Below are positions 7,720 to 17,239 of a stretch of DNA of 64,000 nt, piece by piece (the stretch's first letter is position 1; every line of letters begins with the position of its first letter). A program made the translations under genes and the position numbers. The notes below the pieces were generated by a model. The model was not told the DNA's origin. It did not search any database and worked only from the letters and a program-made list of their open reading frames with translations. The stretch is taken from contig NZ_PGEP01000001.1 of assembly GCF_002797445.1 (NCBI RefSeq), positions 3,534,501 to 3,598,500 on the forward strand, in the 5' to 3' direction. The stretch is from Acidovorax sp. 69 (GTDB taxonomy: Bacteria > Pseudomonadota > Gammaproteobacteria > Burkholderiales > Burkholderiaceae_C).

Positions 7720-8853
7720 TCAATACCTCAAGCTGCCCTCCGCATCCACGATGGCCAGCTCCACATAGGTAGAGCCGTTGTGGCTCTTTGGCGAGTATTT
7801 GACGTTGAAGCGCCCGAAGGATATTTCGCCAGCATCCTCCATCGTCTTGATGAAGGATTCCGTGGTCAGGTTGCGCCCCGTGCGGCGCAGGCCCTCGACC
7901 AACAGCCGCGCATGCACAAACCCTTCAAACTGCGAGGCCGAAGGTGGGGCACCCGGCGACTTGGCGCGCAGCAGGGCCAGGTATTCGGCCACAACGGGCA
8001 CGGTGGTGCTGCGCAACGAGGGCATGATCTGCGCCAGGATGATGCCGCGCGCCTTGTCCTTGAGTTCGCGCTGGATCACGTCCACGCTGGCGACCGAAAA
8101 ACCGTAGTGCGCAGGCCTTGCGGCCGTTGACTGCACCGCCTTGACGTAGCTCGTGAACGTGGTTCCTGCAGCCGCCACAATCACCGCCTGGGGCTGGGCG
8201 GCCTCGGTGGCCCGGGCTGCTGCGGCAAAATCGGGCTGCTTGGGGTCTAGCTTGATTTCTGCCACGAAGGCCAGTTTTTCCTCTTCGGAGGCTTTCTTGA
8301 GTTCGGCCAGCAAGGTCTTGCCCAAGCCATCGTCCTGGTAGAACACGGCCACGCGGCTCATGCCCTGCTGGCGCAACTGCGAGACGATCTTGCTGGCTTC
8401 GCTGGCGTAGCCCGCACGCACATGAAAGACGTAAGGATTGAGGGTGTCGCGAAACATCGTGGCCCCGGTGACCGGGCCAAACAACAGCGTACGGTGCTCC
8501 TTGATCAGCGGCAAAATGGCGGCCGTCTGCGCTGTCCCGGTGCTGTTGTAGATCATGAAGACCTTGTCGGTCTCCAGCAGCTGGCGCGTGTTCTCCAAGG
8601 CCTTCGGGGAGTCGAAAGCGTCGTCGAGCGTGGTGTAGCGGATCATGCGGCCATGCACACCGCCCTGCGCGTTCACGGCATCAAACAGGAGCCGCGAGCC
8701 CTCGCCATATTGGGCCGTCTGAGGCCCCAGCGGCCCCGACAGCACCGCCGACGCCCCCAAGCGAATTTCGTCGTTGGTCACGCCCTCATTGCGGGCATAG
8801 CCCCAGCTACCAGTGAGCAGGGCGACCAGCAGCACCACCAAAGAACGAAACAT
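7720..8853 (-). CDS. ABC transporter periplasmic binding protein, LivK-type (orphan)
   Basis: 377 residues with a signal peptide (MFRSLVVLLVALLTGSWGYA), then a type-1 periplasmic binding fold: IRLGASAVLSGPLG, a ligand-loop region and YNSTGTAQTAAILPL near 115. This is the branched-chain amino acid/aromatic acid binding family. ATG 8853 has AAGGTGGG upstream. No permease or ATPase genes are adjacent, so it must work with a transporter encoded elsewhere or serve as a sensor-type binding protein. Confidence 0.85.
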   Translation of the reverse strand: MFRSLVVLLVALLTGSWGYARNEGVTNDEIRLGASAVLSGPLGPQTAQYGEGSRLLFDAVNAQGGVHGRMIRYTTLDDAFDSPKALENTRQLLETDKVFMIYNSTGTAQTAAILPLIKEHRTLLFGPVTGATMFRDTLNPYVFHVRAGYASEASKIVSQLRQQGMSRVAVFYQDDGLGKTLLAELKKASEEEKLAFVAEIKLDPKQPDFAAAARATEAAQPQAVIVAAAGTTFTSYVKAVQSTAARPAHYGFSVASVDVIQRELKDKARGIILAQIMPSLRSTTVPVVAEYLALLRAKSPGAPPSASQFEGFVHARLLVEGLRRTGRNLTTESFIKTMEDAGEISFGRFNVKYSPKSHNGSTYVELAIVDAEGSLRY

Positions 8854-9114
8854 CACGCACCCACCTTGCAAAAAATGTGCTGACCGAACCACCAAAACAA
8901 CAAAAAGCGCGTGCTTTTGGTTATTGTTCATCACCATTATCTGCAGTCAACGGGGGCCACTCATGGGGGTTTGCCCTTGCCTTGAGCGCCCCAAAAACAG
9001 CTTCGCCCGCGGTGCGTACCAGACACACTGCGGGCGAATCAACCTGCCTTCCGCCCCGCCGCCGCCCCCCTGGAAGCGGACAGCCACCGGAGGCCAAACA
9101 AGGTCAGCGCAACA
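8854..9114. other. Intergenic region
   Basis: About 260 bp between two reverse-strand genes. No coding potential, strong terminator or clear operator was recognised. Confidence 0.4.
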
Positions 9115-10068
9115 TCAGAGCTTCAGACGTGCGCGGGCCGCTTCGTATTCGCTGCGCAGCTTGGCCACCATCTCAGCCGTGCTCGTCACTGCATTGATGG
9201 CACCAATGCCCTGGCCACAGCCCCAGATGTCTTTCCAGGCCTTCTTAGCGTCGCCGCCAAAGTTCATCTTGCTGGGGTCAGATTCGGGCAGGTTGTCGGG
9301 GTCCATGCCCGCAGCACGGATCGACGGCGCCAGGTAGTTGCCGTGCACGCCGGTAAACAGGTTGCTGTAGACGATGTCGTCAGAGTTGCCATCCACAATC
9401 GCCTGCTTGTAGCCATCGCTGGCACGTGCCTCGTGCGTGGCGATAAAGGCCGAGCCGATGTAGCCAAAATCGGCGCCCATGGCCTGTGCGGCCAGCACCG
9501 CATCGCCGCTGGCGATCGAGCCACTCAACGCGATGGGGCCGTCAAACCACTGGCGGATTTCCTGGATCAGCGCAAACGGGCTCTTCACGCCCGCGTGGCC
9601 GCCCGCACCGGCTGCCACGGCGATCAGGCCGTCAGCGCCCTTTTCAATCGCCTTGTGCGCAAACTTGTTGTTGATGATGTCGTGCAGCACGATACCGCCC
9701 CAGGCATGCACGGCCTGGTTCACGTCTTCGCGGGCGCCCAGGCTGGTGATGATGATCGGCACCTTGTACTTGGCGCAGACCTGCATGTCGTGGTCCAGCC
9801 GGTCGTTGCTCTTGTGCACGATCTGGTTGATGGCAAAGGGGGCTGCAGGCTTGTCAGGGTTGGCCTTGTTGTAGGCCGCCAGGGTTTCGGTGATCTCGGC
9901 CAGCCATTCGTCGAGCAGCTCGGCGGGGCGGGCGTTGAGCGCGGGCATGGAACCCACCACACCGGCCTTGCACTGCTCGATCACGAGCTTGGGGTTGCTG
10001 ATGATGAACAGCGGCGAGCCGATGACGGGCAGCGACAGGTTTTGCAACACGGGAGGCAGTTTGGACAT
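9115..10068 (-). CDS. NAD(P)H-dependent flavin oxidoreductase / nitronate monooxygenase family
   Basis: 317 residues, a TIM-barrel FMN enzyme. PVIGSPLFIISNPKLVIEQCKAGVVGS at the start, AVAAGAGGHAG near 150 (phosphate-binding loop with the family His) and GADFGYIGSAFIAT near 205 are typical of the 2-nitropropane dioxygenase-like family. In this family the members next to acyl-CoA dehydrogenase and ETF genes may act on fatty-acid or quinone substrates rather than nitronates; substrate is unassigned. It follows the acyl-CoA dehydrogenase gene on the same strand after a 143-bp gap holding an intergenic repeat. Confidence 0.85.
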   Translation of the reverse strand: MSKLPPVLQNLSLPVIGSPLFIISNPKLVIEQCKAGVVGSMPALNARPAELLDEWLAEITETLAAYNKANPDKPAAPFAINQIVHKSNDRLDHDMQVCAKYKVPIIITSLGAREDVNQAVHAWGGIVLHDIINNKFAHKAIEKGADGLIAVAAGAGGHAGVKSPFALIQEIRQWFDGPIALSGSIASGDAVLAAQAMGADFGYIGSAFIATHEARASDGYKQAIVDGNSDDIVYSNLFTGVHGNYLAPSIRAAGMDPDNLPESDPSKMNFGGDAKKAWKDIWGCGQGIGAINAVTSTAEMVAKLRSEYEAARARLKL

Positions 10069-10103
10069 GGCAACAACTTCCAGAAACAGGTTTTGATTGA
10101 AAT

Positions 10104-10156
10104 AGCCCTCTAGCGCTTATTCTGCAAGCGCCAGCAGCTATTATTTTTATAGTAAA
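10104..10156 (+). repeat. Dispersed palindromic intergenic repeat, copy 2
   Basis: TAGCGCTT-attctgc-AAGCGC hairpin followed by AGCAGCTATTATTTTTATAG. One of the best-preserved copies in the window. It lies between the acyl-CoA dehydrogenase and the flavin oxidoreductase genes. Confidence 0.7.
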
Positions 10157-10211
10157 GGCTGCACCCTGTGCAGGCCTTGTCTCACTCCTCAACGGGCGGG
10201 GATGGTCCGCT

Positions 10212-12002
10212 TCAGAAGGATTCCAGCGCCAGCTCGGTCACGCTGGCCGCGCCTTCCACAATGCTGTCGCGCAGGCCAGGGGCCTTCACCAGAATGTGGT
10301 CCGCATAAAACTGGGCCGTGGTGATTTTTGCGCGCATGAAGGCTTCGTCCTGTCCCTTGTGCAACAGGTCCTGCGCCACCAGCAGGCTGCGCGCCAGCTG
10401 CCAGCCCGCCACCACGTTGCCCGCCAGCATCAGGTAAGGCACGCTGCCCGCAAACACGGCGTTGGGCTGGGCCTTGGTGCCACCGGCCACAAAGTCGATC
10501 ACATCGAGCAACGCCTTGCGTGCGGCCGTGAGGCGCTTGGCCACAGACAGGGCTGCGGGCGTGCCGCTGGTCAGCAGGTCGGCCTCGGTCTTCTCGATCT
10601 GCGCGGCGATGCCCTTGGCGGTCTGACCACCATCGCGCGCCGTCTTGCGGCCCACGAGGTCGTTGGCCTGGATGGCGGTGGTGCCTTCGTAGATGGTCAG
10701 GATCTTGGCGTCGCGGTAATACTGGGCCGCACCGGTTTCCTCAATGAAACCCATGCCGCCATGCACCTGCACGCCCAGGCTGGTCACTTCCAGGCTGGTC
10801 TCGGTGCTGTAGCCCTTGACCAGCGGCACCATGAATTCGTAGAACGCCTGGTTCTGCTTGCGTGTCTCGGCGTCGGGGTGGTGGTGGGCGGCGTCAAACG
10901 CAGCAGCGGCCACGGTAGCCATGGCGCGGCAGCCTTCCACAGTGGCGCGCATGGTCATGAGCATGCGCTTCACGTCGGGGTGGTGAATGATGGCGGCGCT
11001 GGCGGCAATGGAGCCGTCCACGGGGCGGCTTTGCACGCGGTCCTTGGCGTACTGCACGGCCTTTTGGTAGGCGCGCTCGGAGATCGCAATGCCCTGCATG
11101 CCCACGGCGTAGCGGGCGGCGTTCATCATGATGAACATGTATTCGAGGCCCCGATTCTCCTGGCCCACGAGGAAGCCCACAGCACCGCCGTGGTCGCCAA
11201 ACTGCAACACGGCCGTGGGGCTGGCCTTGATGCCCAGCTTGTGCTCGATGCTCACGCAGTGGGCGTCGTTGCGTGCGCCCAGGGTGCCGTCCTGGTTCAC
11301 CATGAACTTGGGCACCACAAACAGACTGATGCCCTTCACGCCTTCGGGCGCGCCCGCCACCCGTGCCAGCACGAGGTGGACGATGTTCTCGGCCATATCG
11401 TGCTCGCCATAGGTGATGAAGATCTTGGTGCCAAACACCTTGTAGGAGCCGTCAGGTTGCGGCTCGGCGCGCGTGCGCACCAGGGCCAGGTCCGACCCCG
11501 CCTGGGGCTCGGTCAGATTCATGGTGCCAGTCCACTCGCCGGTCACCAGCTTCTCGAGGTAGGTGGCCTTGAGTTCATCACTGCCCGCCGTGAGCAGCGC
11601 CTCGATGGCGCCATCGGTCAGCAGCGGGCACAGCGCAAAGCTCATGTTGGCGCTGTTGGTCATCTCGATGCAGGCCGCGCCAATGGTCTTGGGCAGGCCT
11701 TGCCCGCCGAAGTCGGCGGGGTGCTGCAGGCCTTGCCAGCCGCCTTGCCCGTATTGGTGAAAGGCGTCCTTGAAACCGGGGGTGGTGGTGACCACACCGT
11801 CTTTCCAGCTGGAAGGGTTCTTGTCGCCCTCGAAATTGAGCGGAGCCAGCACGCCCTCGTTGAACTTGGCGCATTCTTCCAGCACGGCAGCGGCCGTGTC
11901 CAGGCCCGCGTCTTCAAAGCCGGGGATTTGGGCGATCTGTTCGATGTTGGCCAGGTGCTCGATGTCGAACAGCATGTCCTTGACGGGGGCGGTGTAGCTC
12001 AT
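10212..12002 (-). CDS. Acyl-CoA dehydrogenase with C-terminal extension domain
   Basis: 596 residues, the long subclass with an extra C-terminal domain. MNLTEPQAGSDLALVRTRA near 160 is the FAD-proximal signature. GVQVHGGMGFIEE and ILTIYEGTTAIQANDLVGRK carry the second signature and the catalytic-base region. Start at ATG 12002 with GGAG 7 nt upstream. The electrons would go to the ETF encoded just upstream (etfBA), which supports a role in fatty-acid or acyl-CoA beta-oxidation. A terminator separates it from etfA, so it has its own promoter or depends on readthrough. Confidence 0.9.
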   Translation of the reverse strand: MSYTAPVKDMLFDIEHLANIEQIAQIPGFEDAGLDTAAAVLEECAKFNEGVLAPLNFEGDKNPSSWKDGVVTTTPGFKDAFHQYGQGGWQGLQHPADFGGQGLPKTIGAACIEMTNSANMSFALCPLLTDGAIEALLTAGSDELKATYLEKLVTGEWTGTMNLTEPQAGSDLALVRTRAEPQPDGSYKVFGTKIFITYGEHDMAENIVHLVLARVAGAPEGVKGISLFVVPKFMVNQDGTLGARNDAHCVSIEHKLGIKASPTAVLQFGDHGGAVGFLVGQENRGLEYMFIMMNAARYAVGMQGIAISERAYQKAVQYAKDRVQSRPVDGSIAASAAIIHHPDVKRMLMTMRATVEGCRAMATVAAAAFDAAHHHPDAETRKQNQAFYEFMVPLVKGYSTETSLEVTSLGVQVHGGMGFIEETGAAQYYRDAKILTIYEGTTAIQANDLVGRKTARDGGQTAKGIAAQIEKTEADLLTSGTPAALSVAKRLTAARKALLDVIDFVAGGTKAQPNAVFAGSVPYLMLAGNVVAGWQLARSLLVAQDLLHKGQDEAFMRAKITTAQFYADHILVKAPGLRDSIVEGAASVTELALESF

Positions 12003-12032
12003 GAAAGTCTCCGGGAACACGAAAAATTGTCA

Positions 12033-12062
12033 AAAAAAAGGCATCGCAAGCGATGCCTTTTG
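12033..12062 (-). terminator. Intrinsic terminator after etfA
   Basis: GGCATCGC-AA-GCGATGCC stem flanked by A8 on one side and T4 on the other. On the reverse strand it gives a strong U-tract after the stem, 25 bp beyond the etfA stop codon. It sits between etfBA and the acyl-CoA dehydrogenase start. Confidence 0.85.
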
Positions 12063-12086
12063 GGGCGTTGATACCGTCAGGCCGCC

Positions 12087-13031
12087 TTACAGCGCCTTGA
12101 CCAGTTCAGGCACGGCCGTGAACAGATCCGCCTCCAGCCCATAGTCAGCCACCGAGAAGATCGGTGCCTCAGGGTCCTTGTTGATCGCCACGATCACCTT
12201 GGAGTCCTTCATCCCGGCCAAGTGCTGGATGGCGCCCGAGATACCGGCAGCCACGTACAACTGGGGCGCCACGATCTTGCCGGTCTGGCCCACTTGCAGG
12301 TCGTTGGGGGCGTAGCCCGCGTCCACCGCTGCGCGGCTGGCACCAATGGCGGCGCCCAGCTTGTCGGCCAGCGGGGTCATGACTTCGTCAAACTTTTCCT
12401 TGCTGCCCAGCGCCCGGCCACCAGAGACGATGATCTTGGCGGCGGTCAGTTCGGGGCGGTCGTTCTTGGCGATTTCGCTGCCCACATAGCTGCTCTTGCC
12501 TGCGTCGGCCGTTGCGGCGGCTGTTTCGACGGCGGCACCACCACCGGTGGCTGCTGCGGCATCAAAGCCGGTGGCGCGCACGGTGATGACCTTCACGCTG
12601 TCTGCGCTTTGCACGGTGGCGATGGCGTTGCCAGCGTAGATGGGGCGCTCGAAGGTGTCGGCGGCCACCACTTTGGTGATGTCGCTGATCTGGGCCACGT
12701 CGAGCTTGGCAGCCACGCGGGGGGCCACGTTCTTGCCGCCGGCGGTGGCAGGGAACAGGATGTGGCTGTAGTTGCTGGCCGCATTTCCCTGAAGTGCCAG
12801 GACTTGCGCAGCCACGTTTTCTGCCAGGCCATGGGCCAGGCCGGTGGCGTCGGCGTGGATGACCTTGGCGACACCGGCGATCTGGGCAGCGGCAGCGGCG
12901 GCGGCGCCCGCGTTGTGGCCTGCCACCAGCACGTGTACGTCACCACCGCAGGCCACAGCGGCCGTCACGGTGTTGAGGGTTGCGCCCTTGATGGAGGCGT
13001 TGTCGTGTTCAGCAATAACGAGTACCGACAT
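12087..13031 (-). CDS. etfA: Electron transfer flavoprotein subunit alpha
   Basis: 314 residues. The N-terminal half starts [21 protein letters not shown]. The C-terminal FAD domain shows [62 protein letters not shown] and [20 protein letters not shown], all family signatures. It accepts electrons from acyl-CoA dehydrogenases and passes them to ETF:quinone oxidoreductase. It starts 1 bp after the etfB stop codon. Confidence 0.97.
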   Translation of the reverse strand: MSVLVIAEHDNASIKGATLNTVTAAVACGGDVHVLVAGHNAGAAAAAAAQIAGVAKVIHADATGLAHGLAENVAAQVLALQGNAASNYSHILFPATAGGKNVAPRVAAKLDVAQISDITKVVAADTFERPIYAGNAIATVQSADSVKVITVRATGFDAAAATGGGAAVETAAATADAGKSSYVGSEIAKNDRPELTAAKIIVSGGRALGSKEKFDEVMTPLADKLGAAIGASRAAVDAGYAPNDLQVGQTGKIVAPQLYVAAGISGAIQHLAGMKDSKVIVAINKDPEAPIFSVADYGLEADLFTAVPELVKAL

Positions 13032-13032
13032 G

Positions 13033-13788
13033 TCAGATCACCTTCGCTTCGTTCTTGAGTTTCTCGACCAGGGCGGCCACGTCGGCCACCTTGATGCCTG
13101 CGCCGCGCTTGGCGGGCTCGGCCACCTTCAGGGTCTTGAGGCGGGGGGCTACGTCCACACCGAGGTCTTCGGGTTTGACGATATCGAGCTGCTTTTTCTT
13201 GGCCTTCATGATGTTGGGCAAGGTGACGTAGCGGGGCTCGTTCAGGCGCAGGTCGGTGGTGATGACGGCGGGCAGCGACAGGGCCAGGGTTTCCAAGCCG
13301 CCGTCGATTTCACGGGTCACGCTGACCTTGTCGGCCGCCAGGTCCACCTTGCTGGCGTTGGTGGCCTGGGGCAGGTCCGCCAAAGCGGCCAGCATCTGGC
13401 CGACCTGGTTGGCGTCGTCGTCAATGGCTTGTTTGCCCAGGATGACGAGGCCGGGTTGTTCCTTGTCCACCAGGGCCTTGAGCAGTTTGGCCACGGCCAG
13501 GGGCTGCAGGTCCAGGTCGGCTGGGGTTTCAACCAGAATGGCACGATCGGCACCAATGGCCATGGCGGTGCGCAGGGTTTCCTGGCACTGCGTGACGCCG
13601 CAGGAGACAGCGATGACTTCGGTCACCAGGCCTTTTTCTTTCAGGCGCACGGCCTCTTCAACGGCGATTTCGTCAAAGGGGTTCATGCTCATCTTCACGT
13701 TGGCGATGTCCACACCCGTGTTGTCCGACTTCACTCGGACCTTCACGTTGTAGTCCACCACGCGCTTGACAGGGACCAAGACCTTCAT
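13033..13788 (-). CDS. etfB: Electron transfer flavoprotein subunit beta
   Basis: 251 residues, starts [41 protein letters not shown] and the signature [16 protein letters not shown] region ([20 protein letters not shown]) plus [20 protein letters not shown] are diagnostic. AGGAG lies upstream of the ATG. First gene of the etfBA unit. Confidence 0.97.
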   Translation of the reverse strand: MKVLVPVKRVVDYNVKVRVKSDNTGVDIANVKMSMNPFDEIAVEEAVRLKEKGLVTEVIAVSCGVTQCQETLRTAMAIGADRAILVETPADLDLQPLAVAKLLKALVDKEQPGLVILGKQAIDDDANQVGQMLAALADLPQATNASKVDLAADKVSVTREIDGGLETLALSLPAVITTDLRLNEPRYVTLPNIMKAKKKQLDIVKPEDLGVDVAPRLKTLKVAEPAKRGAGIKVADVAALVEKLKNEAKVI

Positions 13789-13817
13789 TGCTGCGGCTCC
13801 TAATAGAGTTGGTTGAA

Positions 13818-13834
13818 TTGACGTTTACGTAAAC
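13818..13834. promoter_or_regulatory. Candidate operator upstream of etfB (LiuR-type palindrome)
   Basis: TTGACGTTTACGTAAAC contains the perfect palindrome GTTTACGTAAAC, 30 bp before the etfB start. It resembles motifs reported for MerR/TetR regulators of branched-chain amino-acid and fatty-acid oxidation genes (LiuR-like) in proteobacteria. The regulator assignment is inference. Confidence 0.5.
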
Positions 13835-14014
13835 TAGAACATTCTATGTCGCACTGCAACGAAAGCGCTACGGGGCCGGGACACAGACCTCATGATTGCA
13901 AAAAAGAACGATCGTGCTTTTTGTGAATTATAGGCGAGTGCGCCAGGTCGGTGTCCAGAATTTGCTGTCGCGTGCGATACCCGGCGCCCGCGGGGTCGGC
14001 ACCAACGGAACCGC

Positions 14015-15355
14015 TCACGCTGGCGCAACCGGGGCCGAGGCTGGCGTAGCAGGCGACGTACTGGGCGACATCGCGGCGGGAAGCGCCCCATCCACCTGGA
14101 CATGCATGACCCGCTGCGGGTAGGGAATTTCGATCCGATGGGCCCGCAGTGCGCTCAGGATGGCGCAGTTGATCTCAGAGCGCAGGCCCAGCGCGCCATT
14201 TTCGGGGTCGGCAATCCAGAAACCCACGGTGAACTCCAGCCCATCGGCACCAAACGCCGACAGCGCTACGCTGGGTGCGGGCTCTCGCAACACCCGGGTG
14301 CTGGCCAGCGCAGCGTCGGCAAGCAGGCGCGTCACCAGATCCACATCGCTTTCATAAGCCACGCTGACCACGGTGGACAACCACACCCTGGGGTCAGCCA
14401 GCGACAGGTTTTCGACCCGCTGGGTGATCAACATCTCATTGGGTACGATGGACTCGCGGCCCGTGGACGATCGCACCACGGTGTAGCGGGCGTTGATATT
14501 GGTGATGCGCCCCTCGAAGTTGTCCACGCGCACGTTGTCACCAATTCGCATGCTGCGCTCGGCCAAAATGACAAAACCACTCACGTAGTTGGACGCCAGT
14601 TTCTGCAGCCCAAAACCAATACCCACGCCCACGGCACCGCCCAACACCGACAGCGCCGTCAGGTCGATGCCCACCGCCGACAGGGCCATGATGAGCCCCA
14701 CAAAAATCAGCAGCGCCCGCACAGCATTGCTCACGGCCTTGCGCAGCGATAGCTCGGCCCCGGTGGCCGAGCGCAGGAGGCGCGACTCGATGGCCGCAGA
14801 AATCCACAACGCCACCAGCAGCACGGCAGCGGCCGTCAAAGCACCTTCGATCATGGTGCGCACCGACAGTGTGGTGCCCCCGACCTTCCAGTGGATCTGG
14901 TCCAGCTCATCGAGCACCAGTGGCAAAAGCCCGGTGACCCACAGCACCATGCCCAGCCAGGCCAGCCAGGAGATAGAGCGCTCGATGGGCCGCACCCAGG
15001 CTGCCTGGGGGTAAGCCACCTGCAGCACTTTCACGCCAATGCGAATCACCACCAGCGCCACCAACACCGGAATCGCCACCTTGAAGACGGCCAACGGCAA
15101 CCAATGGTGCAGCAGCGTGCGCGCCACGTAGGCCAGGCCCAGGAGTACCAGCGGGAACAGCGCACCGTCCACGATCCGCACCCCGAACAGGATGGAGCGT
15201 GGATCGCCCCGGTGCAGGCCCCGCTGCAACAGGGAAACCAGCGCCCAGGCCAGCGCCACACACCCCACCAAAGTGGCCAGTTCCACCAGCACCGTCGGGC
15301 TCAGAAAGGCCTGTAACCACAGGCCCACATCGTCCAGCATCGGTTTGTCCATCAC
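14015..15355 (-). CDS. Mechanosensitive ion channel family protein (MscS/MscM type)
   Basis: 446 residues with several N-terminal membrane helices before the MscS core. The pore helix region LSVLGGAVGVGIGFGLQKLASNYVSGFVILAERSMRIGDNV (about 255-295) shows the Gly/Ala packing pattern, followed by the beta domain VDNFEGRITNINARYTVVRSSTGRESIVPNE. The C-terminus is Pro/Ala/Ser-rich. A membrane-tension safety valve is the expected role. It starts 8 bp downstream of the end of the enoyl-CoA hydratase gene on the same strand. Confidence 0.92.
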   Translation of the reverse strand: MMDKPMLDDVGLWLQAFLSPTVLVELATLVGCVALAWALVSLLQRGLHRGDPRSILFGVRIVDGALFPLVLLGLAYVARTLLHHWLPLAVFKVAIPVLVALVVIRIGVKVLQVAYPQAAWVRPIERSISWLAWLGMVLWVTGLLPLVLDELDQIHWKVGGTTLSVRTMIEGALTAAAVLLVALWISAAIESRLLRSATGAELSLRKAVSNAVRALLIFVGLIMALSAVGIDLTALSVLGGAVGVGIGFGLQKLASNYVSGFVILAERSMRIGDNVRVDNFEGRITNINARYTVVRSSTGRESIVPNEMLITQRVENLSLADPRVWLSTVVSVAYESDVDLVTRLLADAALASTRVLREPAPSVALSAFGADGLEFTVGFWIADPENGALGLRSEINCAILSALRAHRIEIPYPQRVMHVQVDGALPAAMSPSTSPATPASAPVAPA

Positions 15356-15363
15356 GCAGGTCC

Positions 15364-16152
15364 TCAGCGCTTCCAGCTGGGCTGGCGTTTTTCAGCAAAG
15401 GCGCGCGCACCTTCCTGCGCAGCCTCATCCATCATGTTGGTGGCCATGGCCTGGCCCGCCAGTTGGTAGGCAGCCTCCATGCCCAGCTCGCGCTGCTGAT
15501 ACACCAGCGCCTTGCCCATGGCCACCGCCACACGGGGCTTTTGCAGGATGGACTGCACCAGCTTTTCGACCTCGGCGTCCAGCGCGTCGGCGGACACCAC
15601 GCGGTTCACCAGTCCTTGTGCCAGCGCGGTGGGGGCGTCGATGAAATCGCCGGTCAGCAGCATCTCCATCGCCCGCTTGGCCGGCACGTTGCGCACCAGC
15701 GGCACGCTGGGCGTCGCGCAGAACAAACCATAGTGAATGCCACTGGTGGCAAAACTGGCGCTGTCAGCCGCTACAGCCAGATCACACTGCGCCACCAGCT
15801 GGCAACCTGCCGCTGTGGCCATGCCCTGCACACGCGCAATCACGGGCACTGGCAGTTTGTGGATGGTCAGCATCATGCGGCTGCATTGGGCAAACAGCTT
15901 CTGGTAGTAAGCCAGCTCGGGGTTGGCAGCCATGTCCTTGAGGTTGTGCCCCGCGCAAAACGCTTTGCCCGCCGCAGCCAGCACCACCACGCGCACCGAC
16001 TCGTCGCTGCCTGCCGCCTCCAACGCCTGCTGCAGCGCAGAGAGCATCTCGCTGCCCAAGGCGTTGAAACGTGCAGGATCGTTCAAGGTCAAAGTCACCA
16101 CCCCGCGCGGGTCGCGGGTGATCTGCAGAAGATCCATGGAATGCGTTGTCAT
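15364..16152 (-). CDS. Enoyl-CoA hydratase/isomerase family protein
   Basis: 262 residues. RFNALGSEM, GKAFCAGHNLKDMA (oxyanion-hole segment) and VQGMATAAGCQLVAQCDLAVA (second oxyanion Gly region) are crotonase signatures. It has GHNL and lacks an obvious pair of catalytic Glu residues at the usual place, so hydratase activity is not certain; the sequence resembles the ECHDC3-like subgroup. Start ATG 16152 with GGAGAGGAAATC upstream. Confidence 0.88.
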   Translation of the reverse strand: MTTHSMDLLQITRDPRGVVTLTLNDPARFNALGSEMLSALQQALEAAGSDESVRVVVLAAAGKAFCAGHNLKDMAANPELAYYQKLFAQCSRMMLTIHKLPVPVIARVQGMATAAGCQLVAQCDLAVAADSASFATSGIHYGLFCATPSVPLVRNVPAKRAMEMLLTGDFIDAPTALAQGLVNRVVSADALDAEVEKLVQSILQKPRVAVAMGKALVYQQRELGMEAAYQLAGQAMATNMMDEAAQEGARAFAEKRQPSWKR

Positions 16153-16243
16153 GTCGATTTCCTCTCCTCGCTTGACGGGACGCGAAGAATACAACTGGCG
16201 CACGCCCAATCAGCGGATTCCGCACAGCGGCTCAGGGGGATGG

Positions 16244-17197
16244 TCACAAGTCCGCCAGGACGCGCAGGTGCGCCTCCACGCTGCGCGCCAGCGGGCCCAT
16301 CACGTAGCCGCCTTCCAGGCACGACACGATGCGGCCCTTGGAATAACGACGGGCCACGTCCTTCACGCGGTGGGTGATCCAGGTGTAGTCCTGCTCGGTC
16401 AGACCCAACTGGCCCATATCGTCCTCGCGGTGGCCATCAAAACCCGCGCTCACAAAAATCATCTCCGGCTTGAAGGCCTCCAGCCGGGGCATCCACATCA
16501 TCTCGATGATCTCGCGGATGTCCATGCCGCGGGTGTATGCCGGCACCGGCACATTCACCATGTTGGGGGCAGGCTCGTGGTCGCCGCTGTACGGGTAGAA
16601 CGGGTGCTGGAAGATGCTGACCATCAGCGCACGCGGGTCATTGGCCAGGATGTCCTCGGTGCCATTGCCGTGGTGCACGTCAAAGTCCACCACCGCCACA
16701 CGCTGCAGGTTGTAGCGCTGTAGCGCGTACTTGGCCGCCACGGCCACGTTGTTGAAGAAACAAAAACCCATGGCCTTGTCACGGCAGGCATGGTGCCCAG
16801 GGGGACGCACCGCGCAGAACGCGTTTTCGACCTCACCCGCCATCACGGCATCGGTGGCCGCCAGCGCAGCCCCGGCGGCTCGCAGCGAGGCTTTCCAGGT
16901 GTGGGCGTTGATGGAGGTGTCGGTGTCGATCTGCGCATAGTTGGGGCCACCCGCCATCAGCTCCTCATTGAGCCGGTCAGACAGGCCGCGCAAGGCAGCG
17001 ATGTGCATGCGCCCGTGGGCCAATTCGATGTCGGCCAGCGAGGCCTCGGGGGCCTCGTAGCGCTCCAGCGCGTCGCCCACGCCGGTGACCAGCAAGCGGT
17101 CTTCAATGGCATCCAGCCGCTCAGGACATTCGGGGTGCCCCGGGCCCATCTCGTGCTTCCAACAATCCCGGTGGGTGAAATAGCCCGTCTTGCTCAC
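16244..17197 (-). CDS. Histone deacetylase family protein (acetoin utilization/polyamine deacetylase-like)
   Basis: About 317 residues. RPPGHHA (catalytic His pair), DFDVHHGNGTEDI (zinc-binding Asp and His) and SAGFDGHREDDMG (second zinc Asp) are intact, so it should be an active zinc deacetylase. An ATG at 17236 is only 3 bp from the divergent moxR ATG and has no ribosome-binding site. I prefer the GTG at 17197, preceded by GGGGATT, just before the conserved TGYFTH start. Bacterial members deacetylate small molecules or proteins; the substrate is unknown. Confidence 0.85.
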   Translation of the reverse strand: MSKTGYFTHRDCWKHEMGPGHPECPERLDAIEDRLLVTGVGDALERYEAPEASLADIELAHGRMHIAALRGLSDRLNEELMAGGPNYAQIDTDTSINAHTWKASLRAAGAALAATDAVMAGEVENAFCAVRPPGHHACRDKAMGFCFFNNVAVAAKYALQRYNLQRVAVVDFDVHHGNGTEDILANDPRALMVSIFQHPFYPYSGDHEPAPNMVNVPVPAYTRGMDIREIIEMMWMPRLEAFKPEMIFVSAGFDGHREDDMGQLGLTEQDYTWITHRVKDVARRYSKGRIVSCLEGGYVMGPLARSVEAHLRVLADL

Positions 17198-17239
17198 AGT
17201 CAATCCCCGTGTCTCGTATTTTTCGGATAACGTCATGCC

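Noticed and set aside
10296..12071. A 591-codon forward reading frame opposite the acyl-CoA dehydrogenase gene
   Set aside because: His/Gly/Ala/Val-rich translation typical of the antisense of a GC-rich gene. The reverse strand encodes a clear acyl-CoA dehydrogenase with all signatures.
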